Positions 44,983 through 53,509 of a DNA stretch of 64,000 bases are shown here, in pieces. Within the stretch, counting starts at the first letter, position 1. Every line of letters starts with the position of its first letter. The stretch comes from Hyphomicrobiales bacterium (lineage in GTDB: Bacteria; Pseudomonadota; Alphaproteobacteria; Rhizobiales; Xanthobacteraceae): positions 1-64,000 of the forward strand of contig JAFKKH010000011.1 in NCBI GenBank assembly GCA_017305665.1, written 5' to 3'. The position numbers and the translations under genes were made by a program. The notes under the pieces are model-generated. The model was not told the origin of the DNA. It did no database searches and worked only from the letters and a program-made list of their open reading frames with translations.

Positions 44983-46434
44983 ATGGCAACGGATTCGGGC
45001 AAGAAACTTTTCGTCGGTCCGCGCTTCCGGCGCATCCGCCAGCAACTCGGGCTGTCGCAGACCCAGATCGCTGAGGGACTCGGCATCTCACCGAGCTACG
45101 TCAACCTGATCGAGCGCAACCAGCGTCCGGTCACCGCACAAATCCTGCTGCGGCTCGCCGAAAGCTACGACCTCGACCTGCGCGACCTCGCCACCGCCGA
45201 CGAGGATCGCTTCTTCGCCGAACTCAACGAAGTGTTTTCCGATCCGCTGTTCCGCCAGATCGACGTGCCGAAGCAGGAATTGCGCGATCTCGCCGAGCTA
45301 TGCCCCGGCGTCACCCATGCGCTGCAGCGGCTTTACGCCGCCTACACCGAGGCCCGTCGCGGCGAGACCATGGTGGCCGCGCAGTTCGCCGATCGCGACG
45401 AGGGTGCTGGCGCGCGCTTCGAGGCCAACCCGGTCGAGCGGGTGCGCGACCTGATCGAGGCCAACCGCAACTATTTTCCCGAACTGGAGCAGGCCGCGGA
45501 AAACCTGCGCGATGAAATCAGCATGGCGGCGCAGGACGTGTTTGCCGCCTTGACCATGCGGCTGCGCGAAAAGCATTCGATCCAGACCCGCATCATGCCG
45601 GTCGATGTCATGCGCGAGACCTTGCGCCGCTTCGACCGTCATCGCCGCCAGCTTTTGATCTCGGAGCTGGTGGATGCGCCCGGCCGCGCCTTCCAGCTTG
45701 CGTTCCAGATCGGGCTTGCCGAATGCACGCCCGCCTTCGAAGCGATCATCGCCCGCGCCGGCGCGCTCGACGACACGCCGCGACGGCTATATCGCATCAC
45801 GCTCGCCAACTATTTCGCGGGCGCCGTGCTGATGCCGTATCAGGCGTTTCACAGCGCGGCTGAGGCACTCGGCTACGACATCAACGTGCTGGCGCAGCGC
45901 TTCAACACCGGCTTCGAGCAGGTGTGCCACCGCCTGACCACGCTGCAGCGGCCGAACGCGCGCGGCGTGCCGTTCTTCATGCTGCGCGTCGACAATGCCG
46001 GCAACGTCTCGAAACGCTTTTCATCGGGCACGTTCCCGTTCTCGAAGTTCGGCGGCACCTGTCCGTTGTGGAACGTGCATTCCACCTTCGACACGCCGGA
46101 TCGCCTCTTGAAGCAGGTGATCGAACTGCCGGACGGCAGCCGCTATTTCTCCATTGCGCAGATGGTGCGCCGTCCGGTGGCACCGCATCCACAACCGCAG
46201 CCGCGCTTCGCCATCGGCTTGGGCTGCGAAATCCGCCACGCGGCGAAGCTGGTCTATGCATCGGGCATGGATCTGGAGAAGGCCGAGGGCACGCCGATCG
46301 GCGTCAACTGCCGGCTGTGCGAGCGCGAGAACTGCGCCCAGCGCGCCGAGCCGCCGATCACCCGCACGCTGATCCTGGACGAGAACACCCGGCGCGTGAC
46401 GAGTTTTGCGTTTTCAAATGCAAGGGAGGTGTGA
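44983..46434 (+). CDS. XRE-family regulator of RamB/ScfR (short-chain fatty acyl) type
   Basis: A 483-residue regulator. The N-terminal helix-turn-helix is RIRQQLGLSQTQIAEGLGISPSYVNLIERNQRPVTAQILLRL (near residues 17-58), followed by an IrrE/ImmA-like region (DUF955), where the HExxH-type site is not visible, and a C-terminal DUF2083 with GVNCRLCERENCAQRA, a Cys pattern that may bind an Fe-S cluster or zinc. RamB-type proteins control acetate and glyoxylate genes. Divergence from aceA supports control of isocitrate lyase here. Confidence 0.88.
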   Translation: MATDSGKKLFVGPRFRRIRQQLGLSQTQIAEGLGISPSYVNLIERNQRPVTAQILLRLAESYDLDLRDLATADEDRFFAELNEVFSDPLFRQIDVPKQELRDLAELCPGVTHALQRLYAAYTEARRGETMVAAQFADRDEGAGARFEANPVERVRDLIEANRNYFPELEQAAENLRDEISMAAQDVFAALTMRLREKHSIQTRIMPVDVMRETLRRFDRHRRQLLISELVDAPGRAFQLAFQIGLAECTPAFEAIIARAGALDDTPRRLYRITLANYFAGAVLMPYQAFHSAAEALGYDINVLAQRFNTGFEQVCHRLTTLQRPNARGVPFFMLRVDNAGNVSKRFSSGTFPFSKFGGTCPLWNVHSTFDTPDRLLKQVIELPDGSRYFSIAQMVRRPVAPHPQPQPRFAIGLGCEIRHAAKLVYASGMDLEKAEGTPIGVNCRLCERENCAQRAEPPITRTLILDENTRRVTSFAFSNAREV

Positions 46435-46488
46435 GGGGAAGAGAGGCGATAGGTGTCGAATTATAAAGAGATATGATACAGAACCCTT

Positions 46489-47388
46489 ATGGGGTTTGGG
46501 GTCTTCATTCATCGATCGGATTCGGTCTACGACGACAGTCCGGCTGAGCAGTATCAGTTTCCCAGCCAATATCTTGGTCGCGCTCAAACCGTCGTTGGTG
46601 ATTGGATTGTCTATCTTGAACCAAGCAAGGTCAGAGCGGCACGCGGCTATTTCGCAATAGCTAAGGTCCAGCAAATCATCCCTGATCCGGTCGCTCCAGG
46701 CATGTATCTCGCGTTAATAGAGCCGTCGAGCTATCTCGAATTCGCGACTCCGGTTCCTTTTTCGGATTATGACGGCATTGTCGAGCGCGGGATTCTTAAT
46801 GAGCAAGGCCGGATTTCGGGTCGAGCCCAATCAGCAGTTCGTCCCATTAGCCCTAGCGACTTCGATCGCATTATCTCGCGTGGAATGGATGAAACTGTTC
46901 AAATTCTTCCTAGAACTGGTGAGGCTGCACCGCCATCACAATTCGACGAGGAACAGACTCCCTTCCAGCTTGAAGAAACGCGAGATCGTCTGAACTACCT
47001 CACCTCAAGAATTGTGCGAGATCGAACTTTCCGCCGCATTGTTTTGAGCGCATACGACCAACGCTGCGCAGTAACAGGCCTCAAACTGATCAATGGCGGC
47101 GGGCGAGCTGAGGTTGACGCCGCACACATAAGGCCCGTCGAAGCAGATGGACCGGACATCATCAACAACGGGATAGCTCTTTCTGGTACGGCGCATTGGA
47201 TGTTCGACCGAGGGCTTATTAGCATCGCCGATGATCTGGAAATCCTGATATCGCGTGAGGTCAATGATCTGGAGAGTGTGCGAACGCTCATAAATAAGAC
47301 CGGATATGCGCTACCTCCTCAGCGAAAGCTGCAACGACCACATCCGCATTTTCTCAAGTGGCATCGAGATAACTGCTTTAAGCGATAG
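46489..47388 (+). CDS. HNH endonuclease with N-terminal unassigned domain
   Basis: A 299-residue protein. The C-terminal part has an HNH-type core: RCAVTGLKL, then DAAHIRPVEADGPDIINNGIAL and HWMFDRGLISI, giving the His-Asn-His arrangement. The N-terminal half (VFIHRSDSVYDD to about residue 90) has GDWIVYLEPSK and GYFAIAKV, which recall PUA/EVE-like modified-base readers; this is a guess from pattern. Together this would fit a modification-dependent restriction enzyme. The gene and flanks are clearly AT-richer than neighbours, suggesting transfer. The start is uncertain, lacking a strong ribosome binding site. Confidence 0.75.
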   Translation: MGFGVFIHRSDSVYDDSPAEQYQFPSQYLGRAQTVVGDWIVYLEPSKVRAARGYFAIAKVQQIIPDPVAPGMYLALIEPSSYLEFATPVPFSDYDGIVERGILNEQGRISGRAQSAVRPISPSDFDRIISRGMDETVQILPRTGEAAPPSQFDEEQTPFQLEETRDRLNYLTSRIVRDRTFRRIVLSAYDQRCAVTGLKLINGGGRAEVDAAHIRPVEADGPDIINNGIALSGTAHWMFDRGLISIADDLEILISREVNDLESVRTLINKTGYALPPQRKLQRPHPHFLKWHRDNCFKR

Positions 47389-47400
47389 CATTTATGACGT

Positions 47401-47472
47401 CGTCATTCCGGAAGCTCACAGCGGCTGTCCGAAATCCAGTAGTACGACAGCGACTATGATTCCGGGCTCGCT
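47401..47472. repeat. Intergenic repeat of the CGTCATTCCGG family (diverged copy)
   Basis: Starts CGTCATTCCGG and contains the partners CCGAAATCC and GATTCCGGGCTCGC, right after the HNH gene. The two ends are less complementary than in other copies. Confidence 0.5.
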
Positions 47473-47534
47473 CGCCCAGCGACCGAATTAACAGGTCGAA
47501 TTTCCGCAAACTGCAGCTTCAGCACCGGCTTCCT

Positions 47535-48161
47535 TCACCCCTGCATCTTCAGCCGCTGGCGATGCGCCGCCTGCTTGGCGCGGTTGCCGCAGATCGCCAT
47601 GCTGCACCACCGGCGCGCATGGCCGCGCGTATGATCGGCGAACATCAGCGTGCAGGCAGGCCCCTCGCACGCCTTGACGTGTGAGAAATCCTCCTCGCAC
47701 ACGAATTTCGCCAGCGCTTCACCTATCGGCAGCAGGAGCGCGTCGGGCGATTGCCACCGGCGCGCCGTCTCGTAGGCAAGGCCGCGGTCCTTGCCGTGAC
47801 CGCGAGTCACGATGCGGCCAAAACTCTCGTCGTGCGCCAGTAGCCGGTTGAGCGGCTCCAGTTCGCGCGTGTCCTTCAGCGCAAGCGGCCGGCCCTTGTG
47901 CTGCCGGACGAATGTCCTGAACCACTCGCGCAGGCGCCGCGCCTGCGCCGCGACGTCATCGAACTCCTTCGGTTTCGCCCGCGTCCGCAACGATTTGAGA
48001 ACGTCCGCCGGCACAAGCTCCGCCTGCTCCAGCCACGCCAGCAACCCGTCGCCGTCGGCGATCCAGTCGACCTCCTCATCGGCCGGCGTGGCGACGGTGT
48101 TGAGAAAATCGAGGCCGAGCGCATCGGCGAGGAACAGCGCTGGCGGTCGCGGATCGGGCAT
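47535..48161 (-). CDS. ABATE / CGNR zinc-finger family regulator
   Basis: A 208-residue protein. The C-terminal CGNR zinc finger has CEGPACTLMFADHTRGHARRWCSMAICGNRAKQAAHRQR, with four Cys and the name-giving CGNR, and should bind DNA. The N-terminal ABATE (stress-induced transcription regulator) domain probably senses a ligand. It is divergent from a three-gene operon, and the intergenic region carries two equal inverted repeats, so it very likely controls that operon and itself. The start at 48161 is good for the family. Confidence 0.88.
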   Translation of the reverse strand: MPDPRPPALFLADALGLDFLNTVATPADEEVDWIADGDGLLAWLEQAELVPADVLKSLRTRAKPKEFDDVAAQARRLREWFRTFVRQHKGRPLALKDTRELEPLNRLLAHDESFGRIVTRGHGKDRGLAYETARRWQSPDALLLPIGEALAKFVCEEDFSHVKACEGPACTLMFADHTRGHARRWCSMAICGNRAKQAAHRQRLKMQG

Positions 48162-48218
48162 CGGAACTCTTTCCCGGAATAAAGACCGTCGGTCACGACG
48201 ATCACAGCGGCTTGAATA

Positions 48219-48249
48219 GTAACCTCTCTAATAGCTGTTGACAAGTTAC
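48219..48249. promoter_or_regulatory. Inverted-repeat operator, copy 1
   Basis: GTAACCT (48219-48225), 17 bases, then AAGTTAC (48243-48249), one mismatch from a perfect inverted repeat. A TTGACA hexamer (48238-48243) overlaps its right arm. Confidence 0.6.
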
Positions 48250-48265
48250 GCCCCATCGCAATGAT

Positions 48266-48296
48266 GTAACCTCTATAAAGCATTTTATCAGGTTAC
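48266..48296. promoter_or_regulatory. Inverted-repeat operator, copy 2
   Basis: GTAACCT (48266-48272), 17 bases, then AGGTTAC (48290-48296): a perfect inverted repeat with the same spacing as copy 1. The two copies are 47 bases apart, between the CGNR regulator and the hydrolase operon. Confidence 0.7.
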
Positions 48297-48330
48297 TAAC
48301 GCATCAGCGTTTGCGAGCGGGAGAGGAAGA

Positions 48331-49035
48331 ATGCCAATGGATCAGATCAGCGTGGTGCTCGTTCATGGCGCCTGGGCCGACGGGTCGAGCTGGCACAAGG
48401 TGATCCGCCAGTTGCAGGCAGACGGCGTCAAGGCGGTCGCCGCACCGCTGCCGTTGACCTCACTGGCGGGCGATGTGGCGGCGGTCGAACGGACGCTCGA
48501 ACGCATCGACGGCCCGGTCGTGCTGGTGGGCCACGCCTATGCCGGCGCGGTGATCGGCGAGACCCGCAACGCCAAGGTCCGCTCGATGGTCTACATCGCC
48601 GCGCTCGCGCCCGACGAAGGCGAGACCGTTGCCGACGTGTTCTATCGCACCACACCGCATCCGCGTGCGCCGTTGCTGGCGCCCGATACGCACGGCGCGA
48701 TCTGGCTCCCCGAACGGGCCTTCGCCGAGGCGTTCGCCCAGCACGCGTCCGCCGAGGAGCAGGCGCTGCTCGCCGCGGTTCAGCGGCCGATCTCATCCGA
48801 CTGCATCGGCGTGACGGTGCAGCGACCGCTCTGGAAGGACCGTCCGAGCTGGTTTCTCGTCGCCGAAGACGATCGCATGATCGTTCGCGAGACCCAGGCC
48901 TTCATGGCGCAACGCATGAACGCAACGGTGCGATCGAAACCTGTCGATCACGCCCCGATGATCACGGCACCCGACGTCGTGATGGACGTTATCCGCGAAG
49001 CCGCAACAGCGGATATGGCCACGGTCAGCCGATAG
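48331..49035 (+). CDS. Alpha/beta-hydrolase-fold protein lacking the nucleophilic Ser
   Basis: A 234-residue cytoplasmic protein of the alpha/beta hydrolase fold (EstC/salicylate-esterase-like subgroup). The oxyanion HG motif VHGAWADGSSWHKV is present. At the nucleophile elbow, VGHAYAGAVI has Ala69 where Ser is expected in GxSxG. The acid/base partners appear intact (EDDRMIV and VDHAPMI). It may be inactive or use another mechanism. GGAGAGGAAG precedes the start. It is first of an operon with a second hydrolase and an SDR, opposite the CGNR regulator. Confidence 0.82.
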   Translation: MPMDQISVVLVHGAWADGSSWHKVIRQLQADGVKAVAAPLPLTSLAGDVAAVERTLERIDGPVVLVGHAYAGAVIGETRNAKVRSMVYIAALAPDEGETVADVFYRTTPHPRAPLLAPDTHGAIWLPERAFAEAFAQHASAEEQALLAAVQRPISSDCIGVTVQRPLWKDRPSWFLVAEDDRMIVRETQAFMAQRMNATVRSKPVDHAPMITAPDVVMDVIREAATADMATVSR

Positions 49036-49099
49036 CCGGCAACACATCCGCCAAACGAGACATGCGCCAACCGAGACACAAGCGAAAAGGAGTTCGCAA

Positions 49100-49960
49100 A
49101 TGACTGCTATCCGCTATCGAACCGCCGACGTGGACGGCCTGAAGATCTTCTATCGCGAGTCCGGAGCCGCCGACGCGCCGGCGCTGTTGCTGCTGCACGG
49201 CTTCCCGAGCGCGAGCCACATGTTTCGCGATCTGATCCCGCTGCTGGCGGATCGCTTTCACATCATCGCGCCCGATTTGCCCGGCTTCGGCCAATCGGAC
49301 ATGCCGCCGCGAAGCAAGTTCACCTACACCTTCGATCGCGTCGCTGACGTCATCGACCGCTTCACGGAGGTGATCGGCCTGAAACGTTTCGCGCTCTATG
49401 TTTTCGACTACGGCGCGCCGACCGGATTCCGGATCGCCGCTAAACATCCCGAGCGCATCACCGCCATCATCTCGCAGAACGGCAACGCCTATGAAGACGG
49501 CTTGAGCGACGGTTGGACTCCGATCCGGGCCTATTGGCAGGATCCCTCGCAAGCCAACCGCGATGCGCTGCGCGCATTCCTCGCGCCGGACACGACGCGC
49601 TGGCAATACAGCCACGGCGTAGCCGACACGTCAGCGATATCTCCGGACGGCTGGTCGCTGGACAACTTCTATCTGGCGCGTCCAGGCGCCGACGACATCC
49701 AGCTCGATCTGTTCGGCGACTACAAGAGCAACGTCGCGCTCTACCCCGCATTCCAGACTTATTTCCGCACCCGCAAGCCGCCACTCCTCGCGGTGTGGGG
49801 CAAGAACGATCCGTTCTTCCTGCCGGCCGGCGCCGAGACGTTCCGCCGCGACATTCCCGATGCGGATGTCCGCTTCTTCGACACCGGCCACTTCGCGCTG
49901 GAGACGCACGCGGCGGAGATCGCCGCGGCGATCCGCGAATTTCTCGCTCGTCACATCTAG
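49100..49960 (+). CDS. Alpha/beta hydrolase, haloalkane dehalogenase / epoxide hydrolase-like
   Basis: A 286-residue hydrolase. The motif LLLLHGFPSASHMFRDLIP is the oxyanion region; the nucleophile elbow is YVFDYGAPTG with Asp as nucleophile, as in epoxide hydrolases and haloalkane dehalogenases; the base His is in FDTGHFALETH and an acid in WGKNDPFF. The reaction is inferred from the fold and Asp. AAAGGAG precedes the ATG. It is 64 bases after the first hydrolase gene and 14 bases before the SDR gene. Confidence 0.88.
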   Translation: MTAIRYRTADVDGLKIFYRESGAADAPALLLLHGFPSASHMFRDLIPLLADRFHIIAPDLPGFGQSDMPPRSKFTYTFDRVADVIDRFTEVIGLKRFALYVFDYGAPTGFRIAAKHPERITAIISQNGNAYEDGLSDGWTPIRAYWQDPSQANRDALRAFLAPDTTRWQYSHGVADTSAISPDGWSLDNFYLARPGADDIQLDLFGDYKSNVALYPAFQTYFRTRKPPLLAVWGKNDPFFLPAGAETFRRDIPDADVRFFDTGHFALETHAAEIAAAIREFLARHI

Positions 49961-49974
49961 AGTTGGAGTTAGCC

Positions 49975-50745
49975 ATGTCGAATTCCGTCGCCATCGTCAC
50001 CGGCGCAAGCCAGGGCATCGGTCGCTCCACCGCGATCCGTCTCGCACAGGACTTCTCGTCCATCGTTCTGGTCGCGCGCGACCGCGCCCATCTCGAGGCC
50101 ACGGCGGATGCAGTGAAATCGGCAGGCGCGCAACCGCTCGTGCTCGATCTCGATCTGTCCGAGCCGGCAGCGGCGCAAACGGTCGTCGACCGCACGATCG
50201 CCGCGTTCGGCCGGATCGATGCGCTGCTCAACATCGCCGGCGCCGTGCCGCAGATCGACCTGTTCGAGATGACCGACGCGCAATGGGACGGCGGCCTTGC
50301 GCTGAAACTCCATGGCGCGCGGCGGCTGACCATCGCGGCCTGGCCGGCACTGAAAGAGACCAAAGGCGCGGTCGTGCTGATGTCCGGCAATTCGGCGCTG
50401 TTTCCCAAGGCGCCCTACGCGGCGGTCGGCACCATCAACGCCGCGATCGTGGCGCTCGCCAAGGCCTTTTCGGATCGCGGCATTGCCGATGGCGTGCAGG
50501 TCAACAGCGTTCTGCCCGGACCCGTGATGACCGGACGCCGCGAATCCTATCTCGCGCACTGGGCGCCGCTGCACAACATGACCGTCGAGGAGGCGACCGC
50601 GAAGTTTCCGCAGGACGCCGGCATCGCGCGCTACGGCAGACCCGAGGAGATCGCCGAGCTGATGGCGTTCCTGGTGTCGCCAGGGGCGCGCTGGATCACG
50701 GGGTCCATGCTTCGGATGGACGGCGGTGAAGTCAAATCGCTTTGA
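49975..50745 (+). CDS. SDR-family oxidoreductase with altered catalytic Lys
   Basis: A 256-residue short-chain dehydrogenase/reductase. The nucleotide-binding TGASQGIG (9-16) and NIAG (86-89) are typical, and Ser137/Ser140 and Tyr148 are in place. The expected Lys four residues after Tyr148 (YxxxK) is Gly152 (YAAVGTINAA), so classical catalysis is doubtful. It is the third gene of the CGNR-controlled operon. A GC hairpin at 50774-50796 follows. Confidence 0.85.
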   Translation: MSNSVAIVTGASQGIGRSTAIRLAQDFSSIVLVARDRAHLEATADAVKSAGAQPLVLDLDLSEPAAAQTVVDRTIAAFGRIDALLNIAGAVPQIDLFEMTDAQWDGGLALKLHGARRLTIAAWPALKETKGAVVLMSGNSALFPKAPYAAVGTINAAIVALAKAFSDRGIADGVQVNSVLPGPVMTGRRESYLAHWAPLHNMTVEEATAKFPQDAGIARYGRPEEIAELMAFLVSPGARWITGSMLRMDGGEVKSL

Positions 50746-50773
50746 GCGGACCACGATTTGCACGATTTCCATC

Positions 50774-50796
50774 ATGGCCGGGCTTGTCCCGGCCAT
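50774..50796. terminator. Palindrome ATGGCCGGG...CCCGGCCAT after the SDR gene
   Basis: A 9-bp perfect stem with loop CTTGT, 28 bases after the SDR stop. It is a short dispersed repeat type in rhizobial genomes and may also act as terminator, although no T-run follows. Confidence 0.5.
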
Positions 50797-50838
50797 TCGC
50801 GTCTGTTTTTGTCGTCGGGGATGACGTTCGGAGACACC

Positions 50839-52158
50839 ATGTCAAAACTGCACGCGCGACGACTTCACCTCCTGGCCGCCGCGCTCGTCGCGGTTCTTCT
50901 TGCCTCCCCCGCGTCCGCCCAGCGCGGCGCCTCCTGCCACAACGGCATGAGTTTTGCGCAATTCCTGTCGAGCCTCGAGCAGGACGCGCAGAAGGCCGGC
51001 GTGTCGCAGCGCGCAATCGCCGCGGCCGCGCCCTACATGGTCTACGACCAGGGCATCGTGAACCGGGATCGCGGTCAGCGCGTGTTCGGGCAACTGTTCA
51101 CGCAGTTCGCCGGCCGCATGGCGTCGGAATCAAGACGCGTGCGCGGCCAAAAGCTCATCAAGCAGCACGCGCAGGCGTTTGCCCGCGCCGAGAAGCAGTA
51201 CGGCGTGCCGGCGGCGGTCATCACCGCGTTCTGGGCGCTGGAAAGCGATTTCGGCGCCATTCAAGGCAAACTGCCGACGCTGCGTTCGCTGGTGTCGCTG
51301 GCCTATGACTGTCGCCGCGCGCAGATGTTCCACGACGAGACCATCGCCGCGCTGAAGATCATCGACCGCGGCGACCTCACGCCTTCAGAGATGATCGGCT
51401 CGTGGGCCGGCGAACTCGGCCAGACGCAGTTTTTGCCGCGGCACTATTATGACTACGCCGTGGATTACGATGGCGACGGCCGCCGCGACCTGATCCACAG
51501 CGCCGCCGACGTGATCGGCTCCACCGCGAACTACATCGCGACGGGCTTGAAATGGAAACGCGGCGAGCCGTGGCTGCAGGAGGTGCGCGTCTCCGCGAAC
51601 GTCCCCTGGGATCAGGCCGATCTCACCATCAAGCATCCGCGCAGCCAGTGGGCGGCGTGGGGCGTCACCTTCGCCGACGGCAAGCCGCTGCCGAACGACA
51701 AGCTGCAGGCCTCGCTGCTGCTGCCGATGGGGCGTCACGGTCCGGCGTTCCTGGCCTACGAGAATTTCGGCGCCTACACCGAGTGGAATAATTCGCTGAT
51801 CTATTCCACCACCGCCGCCTATCTCGCGACGCGCATCGCCGGCGCCGCGCCGATGAAGAAGCCGTCGGCGCAGGTGGCGCAACTGTCGTTCGAGCAGATC
51901 AAGCAGTTGCAGCACCTGTTGGTGAAGGCCGGCTTCGACGTCGGCAAGGTCGATGGCGTGCTTGGTCAGCAGACCCGCATCGCCGTCAAGACCATGCAGA
52001 CCAAGTATGGCCTGCCGGCCGATTCCTGGCCGACCGCCGAGCTGCTGGCACGGATGGGCGGCCGGGCGGCGCCTGCCGCCGAAGCGGCGGCTACGCCGAT
52101 CACGCCGCGTCACACCGCCCCGCGGATGGCGCCGCGTCCGATACAGCCGGCGCGGTGA
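50839..52158 (+). CDS. Lytic murein transglycosylase (MltB/SLT-like) with peptidoglycan-binding domain
   Basis: A 439-residue periplasmic enzyme that cleaves the glycan strand of peptidoglycan. A signal peptide ends near ASAQRG. The catalytic domain has the Glu in FWALESDFGAIQG and the motif WAGELGQTQFLP, as in MltB-type enzymes. A putative peptidoglycan-binding domain follows (QIKQLQHLLVKAGFDVGKVDGVLGQQT), with a Pro/Ala-rich tail. ATG at 50839 is preferred because GGAG is close by. An upstream in-frame ATG at 50821 is possible. Confidence 0.92.
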   Translation: MSKLHARRLHLLAAALVAVLLASPASAQRGASCHNGMSFAQFLSSLEQDAQKAGVSQRAIAAAAPYMVYDQGIVNRDRGQRVFGQLFTQFAGRMASESRRVRGQKLIKQHAQAFARAEKQYGVPAAVITAFWALESDFGAIQGKLPTLRSLVSLAYDCRRAQMFHDETIAALKIIDRGDLTPSEMIGSWAGELGQTQFLPRHYYDYAVDYDGDGRRDLIHSAADVIGSTANYIATGLKWKRGEPWLQEVRVSANVPWDQADLTIKHPRSQWAAWGVTFADGKPLPNDKLQASLLLPMGRHGPAFLAYENFGAYTEWNNSLIYSTTAAYLATRIAGAAPMKKPSAQVAQLSFEQIKQLQHLLVKAGFDVGKVDGVLGQQTRIAVKTMQTKYGLPADSWPTAELLARMGGRAAPAAEAAATPITPRHTAPRMAPRPIQPAR

Positions 52159-52309
52159 GGCATTCGCGACGTAACGCTCGAAATTTTGCGAACCCGACCG
52201 CTTGCCGCTGGCCGTGACGCCCCCCAATTGCATGCAGCAGCATGTTTCTTCTCGTCCGCCGCTGCGCATTGGACGATCGGTCCCCGACCTCGCATCAAAA
52301 GAGCACCCC

Positions 52310-52813
52310 ATGTCATTTTACGATTCCGCCGCCCCCGCTTTCCTGCAGACGCTCGGCGCCCTCTCCGACATTCTGAAAAAGGCCGAAGCGCATGCCACCG
52401 CACGGAAAATCGCACCCGAGACGCTGCTCACCGCCCGCCTCTATCCGGACATGCTGCCGCTAACCCGGCAGATCCAGTTGGCGTGCGATTTCGCCATGAA
52501 GACCTGCGCACGGCTGACCGGCGCCGAGGTGCCGGCGACGCCGGATACGGAAAAGACCTTCGACGAACTGCAGGCGCGCCTCGCCAAGGCGATGGACAAC
52601 GTGAAGTCCTATACGGCGGCCAAATTCGATGGCGCGGAAAATCGCGACGTGAGTTTTCCGGCCGGTCCCGACAAGACCATGACGCTGAAGGGGCAGCAGT
52701 ATCTCAGCCACTTCGCCTTCCCGAATTTCTACTTCCATGCCGCGACCGCGCACGGCATTCTGCGCCACAACGGCGTGGAGATCGGCAAGCGGGATTTCAT
52801 GGGCGTGAAGTAA
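52310..52813 (+). CDS. DUF1993 family protein
   Basis: A 167-residue protein of the DUF1993 family, usually related to DinB-like helical bundles. Family features are SFYDSAAPAFLQTLGAL at the N-terminus, ARLYPDMLPLTRQIQLACDFA and the HFAFPNFYFHAATAHGILRHNGVEIGKRDF end, with candidate metal-binding His residues. Function unknown. It stands between two repeats, and codon use is like its neighbours. Confidence 0.85.
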   Translation: MSFYDSAAPAFLQTLGALSDILKKAEAHATARKIAPETLLTARLYPDMLPLTRQIQLACDFAMKTCARLTGAEVPATPDTEKTFDELQARLAKAMDNVKSYTAAKFDGAENRDVSFPAGPDKTMTLKGQQYLSHFAFPNFYFHAATAHGILRHNGVEIGKRDFMGVK

Positions 52814-52820
52814 AGCGGTT

Positions 52821-52928
52821 CGTCACTCTCGCGCTGCTGAGCATCAGTCCGCAGGACTGACCCGGAATCCATGGTTCACGCCTAATCGTGGATTCCGGAC
52901 AGCCGCTGACGCGGCTTCCGGAATGACA
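52821..52928. repeat. Intergenic repeat of the CGTCATTCCGGG family
   Basis: Begins CGTCACTCTCGCGC (diverged) and ends CTTCCGGAATGACAA; inner partners CCCGGAATCCATGG and GTGGATTCCGGAC are recognisable. It separates the DUF1993 and carboxymuconolactone-decarboxylase-like genes. Confidence 0.6.
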
Positions 52929-52953
52929 ACAAGAAAAAACGGGAGGACACCAC

Positions 52954-53502
52954 ATGCCGCGCATTCCCTACCTCGAGATGAGCGAGGCCTCGCCCGAATA
53001 CCAGGAGATGCTGAAGGGGCGGCACGACCTCAACCTCTATCGCATGCTGCCGCACGCCACGACCATCGCGCCGGGCTTTTTGAAGATGGGCGGCGCGATC
53101 CTGCGCGAGAGCGCGCTCGATCCGCAGTTGCGCGAGATCGCGATCCTCCGTGTCGGTTTTCTCAGCAAGGCATCCTACGAAGTACATCAGCACAAGCGCG
53201 TGGCGCGTAACGTCGGCCTCTCCGACGCCAAGATCGCGGCGCTGGAGCACGATCCGGCAAGCGCGATGTTCTCAGCCCTGGAAAAGCTGATCATCCGTTA
53301 CACCGACGAGGTGGTGCAGAACGTCAAGGCACCCGACGCGCTGTTCAACGAACTGCTGGCGCAGCTCGACAACCGCCGCATGGCCGAACTGACGCTGACT
53401 ATCGGTTTCTACATGGCGGTGAGCCGCTTCCTGGAGAATTTCGAGGTCGAGATCGAACCGAAACCGCCGACGGATAAGACGGTGAAATATTCGGCGAATT
53501 GA
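52954..53502 (+). CDS. Carboxymuconolactone decarboxylase (AhpD-like) family protein
   Basis: A 182-residue CMD-family protein. The core helix pattern REIAILRVGFLSKASYEVHQHKRVA carries Glu and the two His of the non-redox CMD group (E-x-x-H-x-H), without the CxxC of AhpD. The end TLTIGFYMAVSRFLENFEVE is conserved. Function cannot be narrowed: decarboxylation or a related proton-transfer role. GGGAGGACACC is just upstream. It may be cotranscribed with the next SDR, although a repeat lies between. Confidence 0.86.
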   Translation: MPRIPYLEMSEASPEYQEMLKGRHDLNLYRMLPHATTIAPGFLKMGGAILRESALDPQLREIAILRVGFLSKASYEVHQHKRVARNVGLSDAKIAALEHDPASAMFSALEKLIIRYTDEVVQNVKAPDALFNELLAQLDNRRMAELTLTIGFYMAVSRFLENFEVEIEPKPPTDKTVKYSAN

Positions 53503-53509
53503 TGAGCAG

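Noticed and set aside
46489-47388. HNH gene considered as part of a prophage packaging module.
   Set aside because: No terminase, portal, capsid or integrase genes are nearby, and the gene stands alone between host genes.
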